From Pseudomonadota bacterium (GTDB taxonomy: Bacteria; Pseudomonadota; Gammaproteobacteria; Steroidobacterales; Steroidobacteraceae): a stretch of DNA of 64,000 nucleotides. Shown here one piece after another: positions 1-11,176 of this stretch. The notes below the pieces were generated by a model, which was not told the DNA's origin, did no database searches, and saw only the letters and a list, made by a program, of their open reading frames with translations. The translations under genes and the position numbers were made by a program. The DNA lies in the NCBI GenBank assembly GCA_018240525.1, contig JAFEFN010000004.1:184357-248356 (forward strand), read 5' to 3'. Position 1 is the first letter of the stretch; every line of letters begins with the position of its first letter.

Positions 1-1919
<1,919 letters not shown>

Positions 1920-1941
1920 CCGCTCTCTTTGCAGCGCCCCA

Positions 1942-2727
1942 TCAGCGTGCCTCGCGCCGCTCGGACTCGAGCGCTCGCAGGTACGAGGGTCCGCCCAGCA
2001 CGCGCATCTGCACGAGAATCTGGTCGCGCCGCATCAGCACGTAGCGGGACGGGCGGTCGGCGTGCATCTGCACCGGATTCGGCAGCACCGCGGCCAGCAG
2101 CGCCGCCTGCGAGGAAGTGATGGCGCGCGCCGGCACGTGCCAGAAGCGCTGTGCGGCGGCCTGCACGCCGTAGACGCCGTCGCCGAACTGCGCGATGTTC
2201 AGGTAGATCTCGAGGATGCGTTCCTTCGGCCAGAGCGCCTCTATCAGCACCGTGAAGTAAGCCTCGACGCCCTTGCGCACGAAGCTGTGTCCGGACCACA
2301 GGAAGAGGTTCTTGGCCACCTGCTGCGAGATGGTGCTCGCGCCGCGCAGATGCTTGCCGTGCTCGCTGGCGCGCACGGCGGCGCGGATCGAATTGAAATC
2401 GAAGCCGTCGTGGAAGGGGAAGAGCTGGTCCTCCGAGGCGACCACGGCGATCGCCGCATGGGGCGAGATCTGCTCGAGGCTCACCCACTGGTAGTCGGTG
2501 CGGTAGTCATGCCTCTGCGCCAGCCATGCCTGCAGGTGCGCCTCGGCCATCATCGCGCTGCTGAGCGGGTGCAGCCAGCGCAACAGGGCAACGGCGAGGA
2601 CGCTGAGCAGGATCCAGCCGAGCACGATCGTGCCCAGCCACTTGAGGAGTCGCCGCCCGATGCGGCCGCGCTGCTGGCGCTGCGCGGCGCCAGCGTGCCT
2701 GCGGCGCGGACCGGTGGGCGGCGCCAC
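1942..2727 (-). CDS. mtgA: Monofunctional biosynthetic peptidoglycan transglycosylase
   Basis: Polymerises lipid II into glycan strands at the periplasmic face of the inner membrane (GT51 family). The 261-residue protein has a basic N-terminus, one membrane anchor (about residues 30-50) and a single GT51 domain without a transpeptidase domain, the usual MtgA layout. The catalytic motif EDxxFxxHxGFD is seen at residues 99-110 and the second motif RGASTISQQVAKNLFLW at about 128-144. It is the last gene of a minus-strand group prmC-ppiB-mtgA, 16 bases after ppiB, and converges with metH with only 22 bases between them. A start further inside the basic N-terminus is possible. Confidence 0.95.
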   Translation of the reverse strand: MAPPTGPRRRHAGAAQRQQRGRIGRRLLKWLGTIVLGWILLSVLAVALLRWLHPLSSAMMAEAHLQAWLAQRHDYRTDYQWVSLEQISPHAAIAVVASEDQLFPFHDGFDFNSIRAAVRASEHGKHLRGASTISQQVAKNLFLWSGHSFVRKGVEAYFTVLIEALWPKERILEIYLNIAQFGDGVYGVQAAAQRFWHVPARAITSSQAALLAAVLPNPVQMHADRPSRYVLMRRDQILVQMRVLGGPSYLRALESERREAR

Positions 2728-2743
2728 TGCGCTCGCGGGCCGG

Positions 2744-3235
2744 CTAGGCCGGCTCGACGCGCCGTGCCGAGATGATGACCACGTCCTCCGTGGGCACGCC
2801 CTGGTGGCCCTTCTTGTTGCCGGTGCTCACCTTGGCGATCTTGTCGATGACCTCCATGCCGTCGGCGACCTTGCCGAAAACCGCGTAGCCGTAGTCACGC
2901 GAGCCGTGGTCGAGGAAGGCGTTGTCGACCAGGTTGACGAAGAACTGCGAGGTGGCGCTGTTGATGTCGCTGGTGCGCGCCATCGACAGGTAGCCGCGTC
3001 CGTTCTTCAGCCCGTTCTTGGCCTCGTTGGTGATGGGCGCTCGCGTCTTCTTGTTGGCAAGATCCGGGGTCAGGCCGCCGCCCTGGATGACGAATCCGGG
3101 CACCACGCGATGGAAGATGGTGCCGTCGTAAAAACCATCGTCGACGTAGCGCTGGAAGTTCTCCACGCTCACCGGGGCCTCCTTCGGAAAGAGCTCCACC
3201 GTGAAAGCGCCATGCGTGGTCTCGAATCTGATCAT
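2744..3235 (-). CDS. ppiB: Cyclophilin-type peptidyl-prolyl cis-trans isomerase
   Basis: Catalyses proline isomerisation in protein folding. At 163 residues with no signal peptide it matches cytoplasmic PpiB rather than periplasmic PpiA. Cyclophilin core motifs are present: [13 protein letters not shown], with the catalytic Arg in FHR, then [17 protein letters not shown] and the C-terminal [13 protein letters not shown]. The start codon overlaps the stop of prmC by four bases (ATGA), so the two are probably translationally coupled. Confidence 0.95.
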   Translation of the reverse strand: MIRFETTHGAFTVELFPKEAPVSVENFQRYVDDGFYDGTIFHRVVPGFVIQGGGLTPDLANKKTRAPITNEAKNGLKNGRGYLSMARTSDINSATSQFFVNLVDNAFLDHGSRDYGYAVFGKVADGMEVIDKIAKVSTGNKKGHQGVPTEDVVIISARRVEPA

Positions 3236-4083
3236 CGTTGTCCTTCCGTGATGCGCTCGCGCCCGGCGAGATCGGGGTGCGAGCGTACGTGACGAAAGCC
3301 TGCAAGGACAAGCGCAGCGCGCACCTGTGATCCCTGCTCCGCGCCATGCTCGAGCAGCAGCCAGCCACCCGCCGCCAGGTGCCCCCCTGCCGCGCCTGCC
3401 AGCAGGCGCAGGCTGGCCATCGCATCCGGCCCGGGTGTCAGCGCCAACTGCGGCTCATGCTGCAGCTGCGCCAGCGCAGGGTCGGACGCCCCGACGTAGG
3501 GCGGGTTGCTGACCACCAGGTCGAAGGTTTCTCCGGAAAGTGCGCCAAACCAGTCCCCCAGCCTGAAGTTGACCCGCGACAGTCCCAGGCGTACGGCGTT
3601 GGCACGCGCAACGCCGAGCGCTCCGGCCGAGATGTCCGTGGCCGTCACCTGCCACTGCGGCCGCTCGCTGGCCAGTGCCAGGGCGATGGCGCCCGAACCG
3701 GTGCCGAGGTCGGCTACCCGTGCCGCGCCGGTGGGGCCCAGCGCCAGGGCGCGCTCGACCAGCAACTCGGTTTCCGGGCGTGGCACCAGCACCGCGGAGC
3801 TGACCGCCAGCTCAAGTGACCAGAACTCGCGCCGCCCGAGCAGATACGCCAGGGGCTCGCCGGCGGCGCGGCGCTCCAGCAGGCCCTGATAAAGGCGCAC
3901 TTGCTCGTCGCTGCAGGGAGCTTCGGGGTGTGATAGGAGCCGGCTGCGCTCGACCCCGAGCACGTGCGCCAGCAGCAGTTGTGCGTCGAGGCGGGCGTCC
4001 GGGCGGGATTCGGGGTGGCCGGGCTGCGGGCCGACTCCCAGGCGCTCGATTCCACGTGTCAGGAGCGCGCCGCAGGTAGTCAT
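3232..4083 (-). CDS. prmC: Release factor glutamine N5-methyltransferase
   Basis: Methylates the glutamine of the GGQ motif in release factors RF1 and RF2. The 283 residues comprise the N-terminal helical domain and a Rossmann methyltransferase domain with the AdoMet loop DLGTGSGA (about residues 125-132) and the catalytic NPPY motif (193-196). It usually follows prfA directly. Here its partner prfA lies 7 kb away on the same strand, with the MoxR/DUF58 block in between. It is the first gene of prmC-ppiB-mtgA and is divergent from the membrane-protein gene at 4118, 34 bases away. Confidence 0.95.
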   Translation of the reverse strand: MTTCGALLTRGIERLGVGPQPGHPESRPDARLDAQLLLAHVLGVERSRLLSHPEAPCSDEQVRLYQGLLERRAAGEPLAYLLGRREFWSLELAVSSAVLVPRPETELLVERALALGPTGAARVADLGTGSGAIALALASERPQWQVTATDISAGALGVARANAVRLGLSRVNFRLGDWFGALSGETFDLVVSNPPYVGASDPALAQLQHEPQLALTPGPDAMASLRLLAGAAGGHLAAGGWLLLEHGAEQGSQVRAALVLAGFRHVRSHPDLAGRERITEGQR

Positions 4084-4117
4084 GTCGTCAGCTTCGCCAC
4101 GGCGCTAATATATTCGA
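4084..4117. promoter_or_regulatory. Short divergent promoter region
   Basis: These 34 bases separate the start codons of prmC (minus) and the membrane-protein gene (plus). They contain the AT-rich stretch TAATATATT about ten bases before the plus-strand ATG, the only AT-rich run nearby and a candidate -10 element. If it is one, the transcript would be leaderless or nearly so. No -35 box is obvious. Confidence 0.35.
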
Positions 4118-4954
4118 ATGTCAGCACCTCTATATCCGCCGCAACGGCCCCTGTCGGTCGGGGAGATACTGGATCTCACGTTCCGCATCTACCGGGTGAC
4201 ACTCATGAAGTGCCTGCCGGTGGCTGCGCTGGCCATCCTGGTATCCCAGCTGCCGGCTCTGTACCTGATCCTGACCGGCCGCGGCCTGGCTGCCAGATTC
4301 GCGACCGTCATGTCTGAGCCGGGCTACCGGGCCATCTACTTCGTCAGCGTGGTGCTCAGCCTGAGCCTCAATGCCGCGATCCTGCTGCGGCAATACCACC
4401 TGAGCTCCGGCGCGCAGGCGGGTGGGGAGTTGCCGGCCGCGCTGCGGCGTCTGCTCGCGCTCATTCTCTTCACCATCCTGGTCATCCTGTCGATGCTCGC
4501 CTGCCTGGTGCCGGCGGCGCTGCTGCTGGTCAGCCGGTCCTACTGGCCGGTGGTGGCTCTGGTGTGCGGGGTGCTCGTGAGCTTTGTCTTGGTGCGCCTG
4601 TCGAGCGCGTATGCGGTGCTGGTCGTGACGGGCAGCTCGGCGCCGGCAAGTCTGCGCCGCAGCTGGAGCCTGACGCAGGGCAGCTTCTGGCGGCTGACGG
4701 GCATCTACACCGTGGCCATCGTGATCCTTATGGTCTTCTATTTCCTGGTCGGCACCGCGGCGGGCTTCGTATTCGCTCTCACGGCGACGCGTGCGGACAT
4801 CATCGTCATCACCGCCGCCTATGCCGTCGTTGCGGTGGCGCTGGGGGCCTTCGCCGTCCCTTTCTACATGGCGGTGCAGCTGGCGGTGCTGGGCGACCTC
4901 ACGACCCGCAGGGAAGGAGCTGATCTCGCACAGCGGATCGCTGCCCCGGCCTAG
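4118..4954 (+). CDS. Polytopic membrane protein, function unknown
   Basis: A 278-residue integral membrane protein with about six hydrophobic segments. It opens with a short polar N-terminus reading LSVGEILDLTFRIYR, an opening I associate with bacterial proteins often labelled as glycerophosphodiester phosphodiesterase membrane-domain proteins. No catalytic residues are recognisable. It is the first gene of the plus-strand run leading into DUF4129, DUF4350, MoxR and DUF58, with three bases before the next start. Co-transcription suggests a link to that envelope-associated module. The function is not known to me. Confidence 0.8.
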   Translation: MSAPLYPPQRPLSVGEILDLTFRIYRVTLMKCLPVAALAILVSQLPALYLILTGRGLAARFATVMSEPGYRAIYFVSVVLSLSLNAAILLRQYHLSSGAQAGGELPAALRRLLALILFTILVILSMLACLVPAALLLVSRSYWPVVALVCGVLVSFVLVRLSSAYAVLVVTGSSAPASLRRSWSLTQGSFWRLTGIYTVAIVILMVFYFLVGTAAGFVFALTATRADIIVITAAYAVVAVALGAFAVPFYMAVQLAVLGDLTTRREGADLAQRIAAPA

Positions 4955-4957
4955 CCG

Positions 4958-5881
4958 GTGTTGCGCTGGGCCGCAGGGCTGCTGTTCCTCCTCTCGGGCG
5001 CGGTTCAGGCGCATGAGTTGCTCGATCGGCTCGATGGCTGTATCCAGCGCCTGGATCCACAGCTGGACGTAGGCTACGAGCGCATCGCCGCGCGCTGCCC
5101 GGAACTGGTGCCGGCCCTGACACAGAGTCCCTGGTCAGCCTGGCTTCCGGCCGACTGGTCCCATCCCCACAACCAACTCACGGCTGACGGCCTGTCGGAG
5201 CTGCGCACCTTGCTGGCCCGGGCGATGTCGCCGCAGGTCACCGGTCGGCCGATGAGAACCGAGCGGGTCGCGGCACTTCTGACGCGCATTGCACAACCGG
5301 ACGAGGACCGCTCGGGCTGGTGGCAGAAGTTCAAGGCATGGCTTCGCCAGATCATGGGTGTCCCCGAGGCTCCGGAGCGTGAGCCTGCGTGGTTGCGCAA
5401 ACTCGATCTGTCGGGGGGCGTAATCAAGGTCCTCGGTTGGAGCCTGCTCGGCATCGTCGTGGCGATGGCGGCGGGGATTCTCCTCAACGAGCTGCGGGTG
5501 GCGGGCCTGCTCAGGCGCCGCGTGGCGGCGCGCCGCGACAGGCGCGGCCCCGCGCGCAACGTGCCGCTGTCGCTGGCCTCGGTCGACGCAACCGCGCCGC
5601 AAGAGCAGCCGGCGCTGCTGCTGGAGCTCATCACGCAATGCCTCACCGACCAGGGGCTGTTGCCGCCGGCCCGCGCCCTGACGACCCGGGAGCTGCTGAA
5701 CCGGGTCCGCCTGCCCGCGGACTCCCAGCGCGCCGAGCTGGAGGAACTGGCACGCACCTCGGAGCAGCTGCGCTACTCGCCGCGCGAGCTGGCCGTGGAC
5801 CGCCTCGCCGCCGTCATCGCCTCCGGTCGCCGGGTTCTGGCACAGCTCGAGGGCGCCGGCGCGGAGACGGTCCATGCGTGA
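4958..5881 (+). CDS. DUF4129 domain protein
   Basis: A 307-residue membrane protein starting with GTG three bases after the preceding stop. An N-terminal signal-like helix (WAAGLLFLLSGAVQA) precedes a periplasmic region. A central transmembrane helix (about residues 155-180) leads to a basic stretch and a cytoplasmic C-terminal DUF4129 domain with TTRELLNRVRLP and LRYSPREL. DUF4129 proteins recur beside MoxR ATPases and DUF58 proteins, as here. The stop overlaps the DUF4350 start by eight bases. Its biochemical role is unknown. Confidence 0.85.
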   Translation: MLRWAAGLLFLLSGAVQAHELLDRLDGCIQRLDPQLDVGYERIAARCPELVPALTQSPWSAWLPADWSHPHNQLTADGLSELRTLLARAMSPQVTGRPMRTERVAALLTRIAQPDEDRSGWWQKFKAWLRQIMGVPEAPEREPAWLRKLDLSGGVIKVLGWSLLGIVVAMAAGILLNELRVAGLLRRRVAARRDRRGPARNVPLSLASVDATAPQEQPALLLELITQCLTDQGLLPPARALTTRELLNRVRLPADSQRAELEELARTSEQLRYSPRELAVDRLAAVIASGRRVLAQLEGAGAETVHA

Positions 5882-7196
5882 GCGGCTGACCACCCTGGCG
5901 TGTGCGCTGGGGGCGCTGCTGGTGTTCGGCACCCTGTTCCTGCGCACGGGCGTTCCCGGCGAACGCGATGTACCGGCACCGACGACCATCGAGGCGAAGG
6001 GCAACGGGCTGCTTGGCCTGGTGACGTGGCTGAGGGAGGAGGGCATCCGCCCGGTGTCCCTGCGCGAACGCTTCGGCGCTCTCGCGCGGCGTCACGACAT
6101 TCCGGCCACCGGCAATCTTCTGGTCGTGACGCTGCCGGCGGTCAGGCCGTACCGCACGGAGGAGGCTTCCGCGCTGGACAAGTGGGTGCGCGCGGGCAAT
6201 ACCGTGCTGCTGCTTGCCGCGCTCTCGGACCGTCCCGACTGGGCGAACGGGGTAGGGGGCGTCAACACTTACGTGTCGCTGCTCAGCGGCCTCGACACGA
6301 TGGACGCTGACGGGGATGAGCCGGAAGTGCCGGCCGGAAAAGAGGCTGGCGCGAGCGGCCCGGCCGACGCCGACAGCAAGCGGCGCGAGTGGTTCCAGAA
6401 GCACGCACGCGACCTGATCGAGCTTCCCGAGCCGCAGCGCGTGGCTCTGCTCCCCAACCGGCCACACCCCTACCTGGAGGGCGTCCGGCAGGCCGTCGCG
6501 CTTTCGGACTACCCCCCGACCCCCAGGGTGGTGAAGGTGCCCCGCGATGGCTTCGTGCTGGCGCTTGCCCACGAGGCCAAAGGGCAGCAGGGCGTGCTGT
6601 GGGTGCGCCCGCTGGGGGAGGGCACCGTCATCGTGAGTGGTCTTGCGTCGCTCTTCACCAACCGCGCGCTGGGCCTCGCGGACAACGCACGCCTGTTCGC
6701 CAACATCGTGGCCCACATGGTCCATCGCGGGGCGGCGGTGATCTTCGACGACGAGCACCAGGGCCTTTCGGTCGTCTATGACCCGGACAAGTTCTACCGG
6801 GACGGGCGGCTGTACGGGACGCTTGCCATCATCGCACTGGCCTGGCTCGTCTGGGTCCTCGGTGGGACCCAGCTGCAGGCCGCGCCGCTTCGTTCCAGCA
6901 CACCGCGTGAGACCGAGCTGGTGCGCGCCACCGGGCTGTACCTTGCGCGCGTCTTGCGACCCGCCGCCGCCGCCCGGCGCCTGATCGACAATTTCCTGCT
7001 AGGTTCGACCCCGTATGCGCGCGCGGGGCATGCCGGGCAGGAGCCGTGGCAGCGGCTCGAGACGCACCCGCGCCTGGCGCGGGCCGACATCGCCCAGCTC
7101 AGGGCCTGGCACGAGCAGGCAGGGACCGGGGCGAAGGTGCCGTTGATTCCGCTGCGCAACCTGATCGTTCGCATCGAAAGGCAACTGAACGCATGA
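5874..7196 (+). CDS. DUF4350 domain protein
   Basis: A 440-residue protein with an N-terminal membrane helix (residues about 7-23) and an extracytoplasmic domain resembling the DUF4350 / GATase-like fold (GLLGLVTWLREEGIRPVSL, then GNTVLLLAALSDRP). A second membrane helix near residue 320 (LAIIALAWLVWVLGG) precedes a cytoplasmic C-terminal tail. It sits between DUF4129 and MoxR with overlapping reading frames on both sides (ATGA with moxR), the usual setting of the family. No enzymatic residues are obvious. Confidence 0.85.
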   Translation: MRERLTTLACALGALLVFGTLFLRTGVPGERDVPAPTTIEAKGNGLLGLVTWLREEGIRPVSLRERFGALARRHDIPATGNLLVVTLPAVRPYRTEEASALDKWVRAGNTVLLLAALSDRPDWANGVGGVNTYVSLLSGLDTMDADGDEPEVPAGKEAGASGPADADSKRREWFQKHARDLIELPEPQRVALLPNRPHPYLEGVRQAVALSDYPPTPRVVKVPRDGFVLALAHEAKGQQGVLWVRPLGEGTVIVSGLASLFTNRALGLADNARLFANIVAHMVHRGAAVIFDDEHQGLSVVYDPDKFYRDGRLYGTLAIIALAWLVWVLGGTQLQAAPLRSSTPRETELVRATGLYLARVLRPAAAARRLIDNFLLGSTPYARAGHAGQEPWQRLETHPRLARADIAQLRAWHEQAGTGAKVPLIPLRNLIVRIERQLNA

Positions 7197-8143
7197 GCAC
7201 TCCCATCCAAGAGCTGGAGAGCCAGCTGGCGCGCGAACTCGGTCGCGTCATCATCGGCGCAGACGCCTGGTTGCCTGCGCTGCTGATTGCGCTCGTGGGG
7301 CGCGGCCACATTCTGGTGCAGGGGGTCCCGGGCCTGGGAAAGACCCTGCTGGCTAAGTCGCTGGCGCGTGCGCTGGGTGGGGAGTTCAAGCGCATCCAGG
7401 GGACGGCCGACCTGATGCCGAGCGACATCACCGGGGTGAGCGTGTTCGACGAGGCCACCAGGTCCTTTACGTTCCGGCCCGGCCCCGTGTTCGCGGACGT
7501 CGTGCTCGTGGACGAGATCAACCGTACCGGACCCAAGACGCAGTCGGCACTGCTCGAGGCCATGGAGGAGCGGCAGGTGAGCGTCGACCGCGCCAGCCGC
7601 GAGCTCCCCCCGGACTTCCTCCTGATCGCGACGCAGAACCCGCGCGAGTTTGAGGGCACTTATCCGCTGCCGGAGTCGCAGCTCGATCGCTTCATGCTGC
7701 GCATCGACATGGAATACCCCGCGCGCGAGGCGGAGGCCGAGATCCTCACCCGATACGGTGGCACGGAGCAGGTGTCGCAGGCGGCGCTGCAGAGCGTGGC
7801 GACCCTCGACCGGAACCTGCTGGTTCAGGCACGCGCAGAGGCCGGGCGCGTGCATGTCTCCGAGGCGCTCGGCGCCTACGTGCTCGACCTGGCACGCACC
7901 TCGCGCGGGCACGCGCAGCTGGCACTTGGCCTCTCGACCCGCGGCGCATTGGCGCTGCTGCGCGCCGCGCGCATCATCGCGGCGCTGCGCGGCGGTGAGT
8001 TCGTGACGCCGGACGACGTGAAGCGGACCGCTGGCTGGGTCATGGCGCATCGCCTGGCACTCACCGCCGAGGCATCGCTGGAGGGTGTCACCGACGTGGA
8101 CGTGGTGAGCAGCATCCTCGGGCAGACTCCAGTGCCGCGCTGA
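7193..8143 (+). CDS. MoxR-family AAA+ ATPase
   Basis: A 316-residue AAA+ chaperone-like ATPase. The Walker A loop reads GVPGLGKTLLAKS (about residues 45-57) and Walker B VVLVDEINRTGPKTQ, followed by the MoxR-typical ALLEAMEERQV and the sensor region FLLIATQNPREFEGTYPLPESQLDRF. The start is the ATG overlapping the DUF4350 stop; an in-frame extension further upstream lies inside DUF4350 and lacks MoxR homology. MoxR proteins usually act with DUF58 and von Willebrand-type partners on envelope or enzyme maturation. The target here is unknown. Confidence 0.93.
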   Translation: MSTPIQELESQLARELGRVIIGADAWLPALLIALVGRGHILVQGVPGLGKTLLAKSLARALGGEFKRIQGTADLMPSDITGVSVFDEATRSFTFRPGPVFADVVLVDEINRTGPKTQSALLEAMEERQVSVDRASRELPPDFLLIATQNPREFEGTYPLPESQLDRFMLRIDMEYPAREAEAEILTRYGGTEQVSQAALQSVATLDRNLLVQARAEAGRVHVSEALGAYVLDLARTSRGHAQLALGLSTRGALALLRAARIIAALRGGEFVTPDDVKRTAGWVMAHRLALTAEASLEGVTDVDVVSSILGQTPVPR

Positions 8144-8147
8144 AGCG

Positions 8148-9443
8148 ATGCACCTGGCGGGGCGCGGATATCTCTTCGTGCTGCTGAGCGCGGTGCTCGG
8201 CATCCTGGGGGTGTGGTCCGACGGTGGGATATTCGCGCACCTGTGGGCCATACCCGCGGGGCTGCTGCTGCTGGGTCTGGCCATCGAAGGCACGCTCCTG
8301 CGCCGGCAGCCCGCGCGCGCTGCAATCGCCACCGCCGCGCGCGCCTTCCTGGGGCGTCCGACCCCGGCGGCCTTCGCATTCACGAACGTTTCCGCGCGTC
8401 CCGTGTCCGTGCGGTACTCGCCGATGTTGCCGCTGGGATTCGAGCCGCTCGAGCACACGCGCCAGGTGCTGTTGCCGGCGGCGGGAAGCACCGAGGACTG
8501 GGTCACGATCACGCCGGTGCGGCTGGGCGCTCAGCGCTGGCCCAGTCTGCCGGCGCGCATCCTCGGTCCCTTCTCGCTCGCGTGGTGGTCGAGCACGCTG
8601 ACGACGGAGCATGCCAGCATGGTGGTGCCGGATGCGCTGCGCGGCTCACTGCGGCGGCGCGCAATGGCGGGTGGCGGGCGCGCGCGACCTGCCGCCGGAG
8701 CCGGCGCCGAGCTGCACCAACTGCGCGCTTACGTGCCCGGCGATCCGCTCGGCCGGGTCGACTGGAAGGCGAGCGCCCGGTTGCGCACCCTGATCACGCG
8801 CGAGTACACCGAGGACCAGCACCTGGACGTGCTGGTGGCGATCGACGCCGGCCGCCTGAGCAGGGTGCGCAGCGGTGAACTCGACCGTTTCGGCGTGTAC
8901 TGCAATCTCGCCGCGCGCCTGGCAGAGGTGGCGACGCATCAGGACGACCGCGTGGGCCTGCTCGTGTACGCCGACCGGGTACTGGCCAGCTGCGCTCCGG
9001 GACGCGGGGTCAACGGCGTCCTTCAGGTGCGCACGGCGCTGGAGCGGGCGGCGCCGCGCGCCGCGGAGTCGGACCCGACCGGCGCTGCGGTGGCCATCCG
9101 CCGCCTCCTCAAGCACCGCGCCCTCGTGATCATCCTCACCGACCTCGACGATGCCAACGTCGCCGAGCAGCTGGCGCGTGCCGTGCGGCTGCTCGCGCCG
9201 CCACACCTGGTCGTGGTCGGCGGCGTGCTGAGCAGCGAGATCCCCGCGCTCGCCCGCGCGGCCGCCGGTGACTGGCGGGACCCGTGGATATCGCTGGCCG
9301 CCCAGGAGCATCAGAAGCGCGCCACTGCCCAGCGCGCCCTGCTGCAGCACCTGGGGGTGCCGGTGGTGGGCGCCCCGGCGCCGCGACTCGAGGAGGCGGT
9401 CTTCGAGCGCTACGAGCAGCTGCGCCGGGCTCGCCGCGTCTAG
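8148..9443 (+). CDS. DUF58 domain protein
   Basis: A 431-residue protein with two N-terminal membrane helices (about residues 5-45), a beta-rich middle region and the DUF58 signature YVPGDPLGRVDWKASARLRTL. A vWA-like segment follows (DVLVAIDAGRLS, then RALVIILTDLDD). DUF58 proteins are the standard partner of MoxR ATPases, and this gene starts four bases after moxR. Its end overlaps the stop of the converging SpoIIM gene by four bases. Confidence 0.92.
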   Translation: MHLAGRGYLFVLLSAVLGILGVWSDGGIFAHLWAIPAGLLLLGLAIEGTLLRRQPARAAIATAARAFLGRPTPAAFAFTNVSARPVSVRYSPMLPLGFEPLEHTRQVLLPAAGSTEDWVTITPVRLGAQRWPSLPARILGPFSLAWWSSTLTTEHASMVVPDALRGSLRRRAMAGGGRARPAAGAGAELHQLRAYVPGDPLGRVDWKASARLRTLITREYTEDQHLDVLVAIDAGRLSRVRSGELDRFGVYCNLAARLAEVATHQDDRVGLLVYADRVLASCAPGRGVNGVLQVRTALERAAPRAAESDPTGAAVAIRRLLKHRALVIILTDLDDANVAEQLARAVRLLAPPHLVVVGGVLSSEIPALARAAAGDWRDPWISLAAQEHQKRATAQRALLQHLGVPVVGAPAPRLEEAVFERYEQLRRARRV

Positions 9444-10438
9444 CCCGGAGCGGGGAAGGCGCGGCGGCGCCTGAACGGCCGGCCGGAGAGCAGCAGCAGC
9501 ATGAGCAGCCAGTACCCGACGCCGATGCCGATGCGCGCGGCGGTCGGAATGTGCGGGTTGGGCGAGACGTAGCCCTCCAGCAACCCCGCGCCCACCAGCA
9601 GGGCCGCACAGGCGATCAGCACGCGGGCCGACCGCAGCGCGGCAGTGCTGAAGGAGTGCATGCGCCCGGCGCTGCCGGGGCGGATCACCGCCTCGCCGAC
9701 GGCTGCGCCCGCGGCCGCGGACAGGCACATGACCGACAGCTCCACGCAGCCGTGCGCCACGACGAAGCGCCCCAGCGCGCCGGCCAGGCCGTGCGCGCCC
9801 ACGAAGGCGAAGACCGCCCCCAGCATGAGGCCGTTCAGTCCCAGGATGTAGAGCGTGCCGAGCCCGAAAAGCAGGCCGGCGCAGTACGCAAACAGGCTCA
9901 CCGTGATGTTGTTGGCGAGGATCTGCACGGAAAGCACCGAGGAGGGCACGACGTTCAGCAGGCCGTCGGTCCAGAGCTTGCCGCGCTCGACGCTGGCGAT
10001 GAGGTCCGGGGAGGCGAACAGGCCGATGAGGTCCGGATAGCGGTGCACGAGTGCGTAGCCGCCGGCCGCTGCAAGCAGGAATATCGGCACAGTCCAGTAC
10101 AGGTACGGCAGGAGCCAGCGCACCGCGGCGGGCAGGTCCTCGCCGAGGAACGTACGCACCTCGCTGGCGGCGTGATGGGCACCCTCGTGCAGCGCCGAGT
10201 GCGCGCGTGCGTACAGGGCCTCGAGGTATTCGCGCGTGCGCGTCGCGGGGAGCAGGTCGCGCACGCGGGCAAGGTCGTGGGCCAGCATGCGGTAGTCGTC
10301 CGCCGCGCGGGCTGCATCGGCGGCATCGTCGCTCGGCTCACCTGCCAGGCGATCCATCCGCGCCTGCGCCTGGTGCCACAGTCCCGCGCGCTCCAGGAGT
10401 GCAGTGCCGAGGGCATGGCGGCGGAGTGCGTCGTTCAT
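9440..10438 (-). CDS. Stage II sporulation protein M family (SpoIIM) membrane protein
   Basis: A 332-residue protein with a soluble helical N-terminus (about 105 residues) followed by roughly six membrane segments. The SpoIIM-like core is LSVQILANNITVSLFAYCAGLLFGLGTLYILGLNGLMLGAVFAF. The organism need not sporulate: the family is widespread in Gram-negatives beside RDD, MoxR and DUF58 genes. It follows the RDD gene on the minus strand after six bases and converges with DUF58, so the module is split into two transcripts pointing at each other. Confidence 0.88.
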   Translation of the reverse strand: MNDALRRHALGTALLERAGLWHQAQARMDRLAGEPSDDAADAARAADDYRMLAHDLARVRDLLPATRTREYLEALYARAHSALHEGAHHAASEVRTFLGEDLPAAVRWLLPYLYWTVPIFLLAAAGGYALVHRYPDLIGLFASPDLIASVERGKLWTDGLLNVVPSSVLSVQILANNITVSLFAYCAGLLFGLGTLYILGLNGLMLGAVFAFVGAHGLAGALGRFVVAHGCVELSVMCLSAAAGAAVGEAVIRPGSAGRMHSFSTAALRSARVLIACAALLVGAGLLEGYVSPNPHIPTAARIGIGVGYWLLMLLLLSGRPFRRRRAFPAPG

Positions 10439-10444
10439 GGCCGT

Positions 10445-11176
10445 TCAGGCACGGTTGGCAAGCTTCTCGAGCTGCACACGCAGGTCATCCTCCCCCGAAG
10501 CATCCGCCTGGACCGGTTCCAGGCCGGCGCGCACGAGCAAGCGCCGCGCCAGCGTCGCCCGCGCCGTACTTTCCAGCGAGTCCCAGCGCCGCAGCAACTC
10601 GAACACCAGCTCCGCAGTATGCGTGTCCAGCGCCGCGGCGCCCGCCGCGCGGCGCACCAGCGGCGGTGCCACGACGCCCTGCCGGTAGACGAGCAGGGTG
10701 CCGGCGGCCATGTCGCCCCAGCGCAGGTGGTCGCGTGACACGGCGGCCACGATCAGGCCGAGTCCATAGAACACGGGGAGCGAGTCGATGAGCCTGAAGA
10801 CGTTGCGGACCAGGAGCGCGCCCACGCCCGGTGCAGCACCCGAGCGCGTCACGATGCGCACGCCGGCTGCGCGCTTGCCCGGGGTGCTGCCATGCATGAG
10901 CACCTCAAGCACCGGGTGGTACAGGAAGTACAACGCCAGCGCCGGCATGACCACGACCACGAACCAGCTCGCGCTGGGCTTCGGCGGCGCATGCAAGGAC
11001 AGCTCGCCGTTGTAAAGCAGTGCGCAAATGACATACCAGGCCGCGCCCAGGATCAGGCGCGCGTGCCAGTCGATGACGAATGCGTAGGCCCGGGCCCCCG
11101 GACCGGCCACCGGCAGCGCGACGTCGATGCCAGTGTCGCTGTCGACCAGCAGTCCGGCGTCGGGCAGGGCGCTCAT
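10445..11176 (-). CDS. RDD family membrane protein
   Basis: A 243-residue protein with RDD features: [14 protein letters not shown] near the N-terminus, three to four membrane helices, [27 protein letters not shown], and a final D-containing element [13 protein letters not shown]. The start is the ATG overlapping the prfA stop (ATGA). A much longer reading frame that continues through prfA is only a shadow. About 75 C-terminal residues are soluble. RDD proteins have been proposed as transporters, but here the SpoIIM/MoxR context suggests a module-specific membrane role. Confidence 0.87.
   Translation of the reverse strand: MSALPDAGLLVDSDTGIDVALPVAGPGARAYAFVIDWHARLILGAAWYVICALLYNGELSLHAPPKPSASWFVVVVMPALALYFLYHPVLEVLMHGSTPGKRAAGVRIVTRSGAAPGVGALLVRNVFRLIDSLPVFYGLGLIVAAVSRDHLRWGDMAAGTLLVYRQGVVAPPLVRRAAGAAALDTHTAELVFELLRRWDSLESTARATLARRLLVRAGLEPVQADASGEDDLRVQLEKLANRA

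Noticed and set aside
6794..8512. 572-codon minus-strand frame opposite DUF4350/MoxR/DUF58
   Set aside because: Crosses three well-supported genes; composition typical of antisense GC-rich frames.
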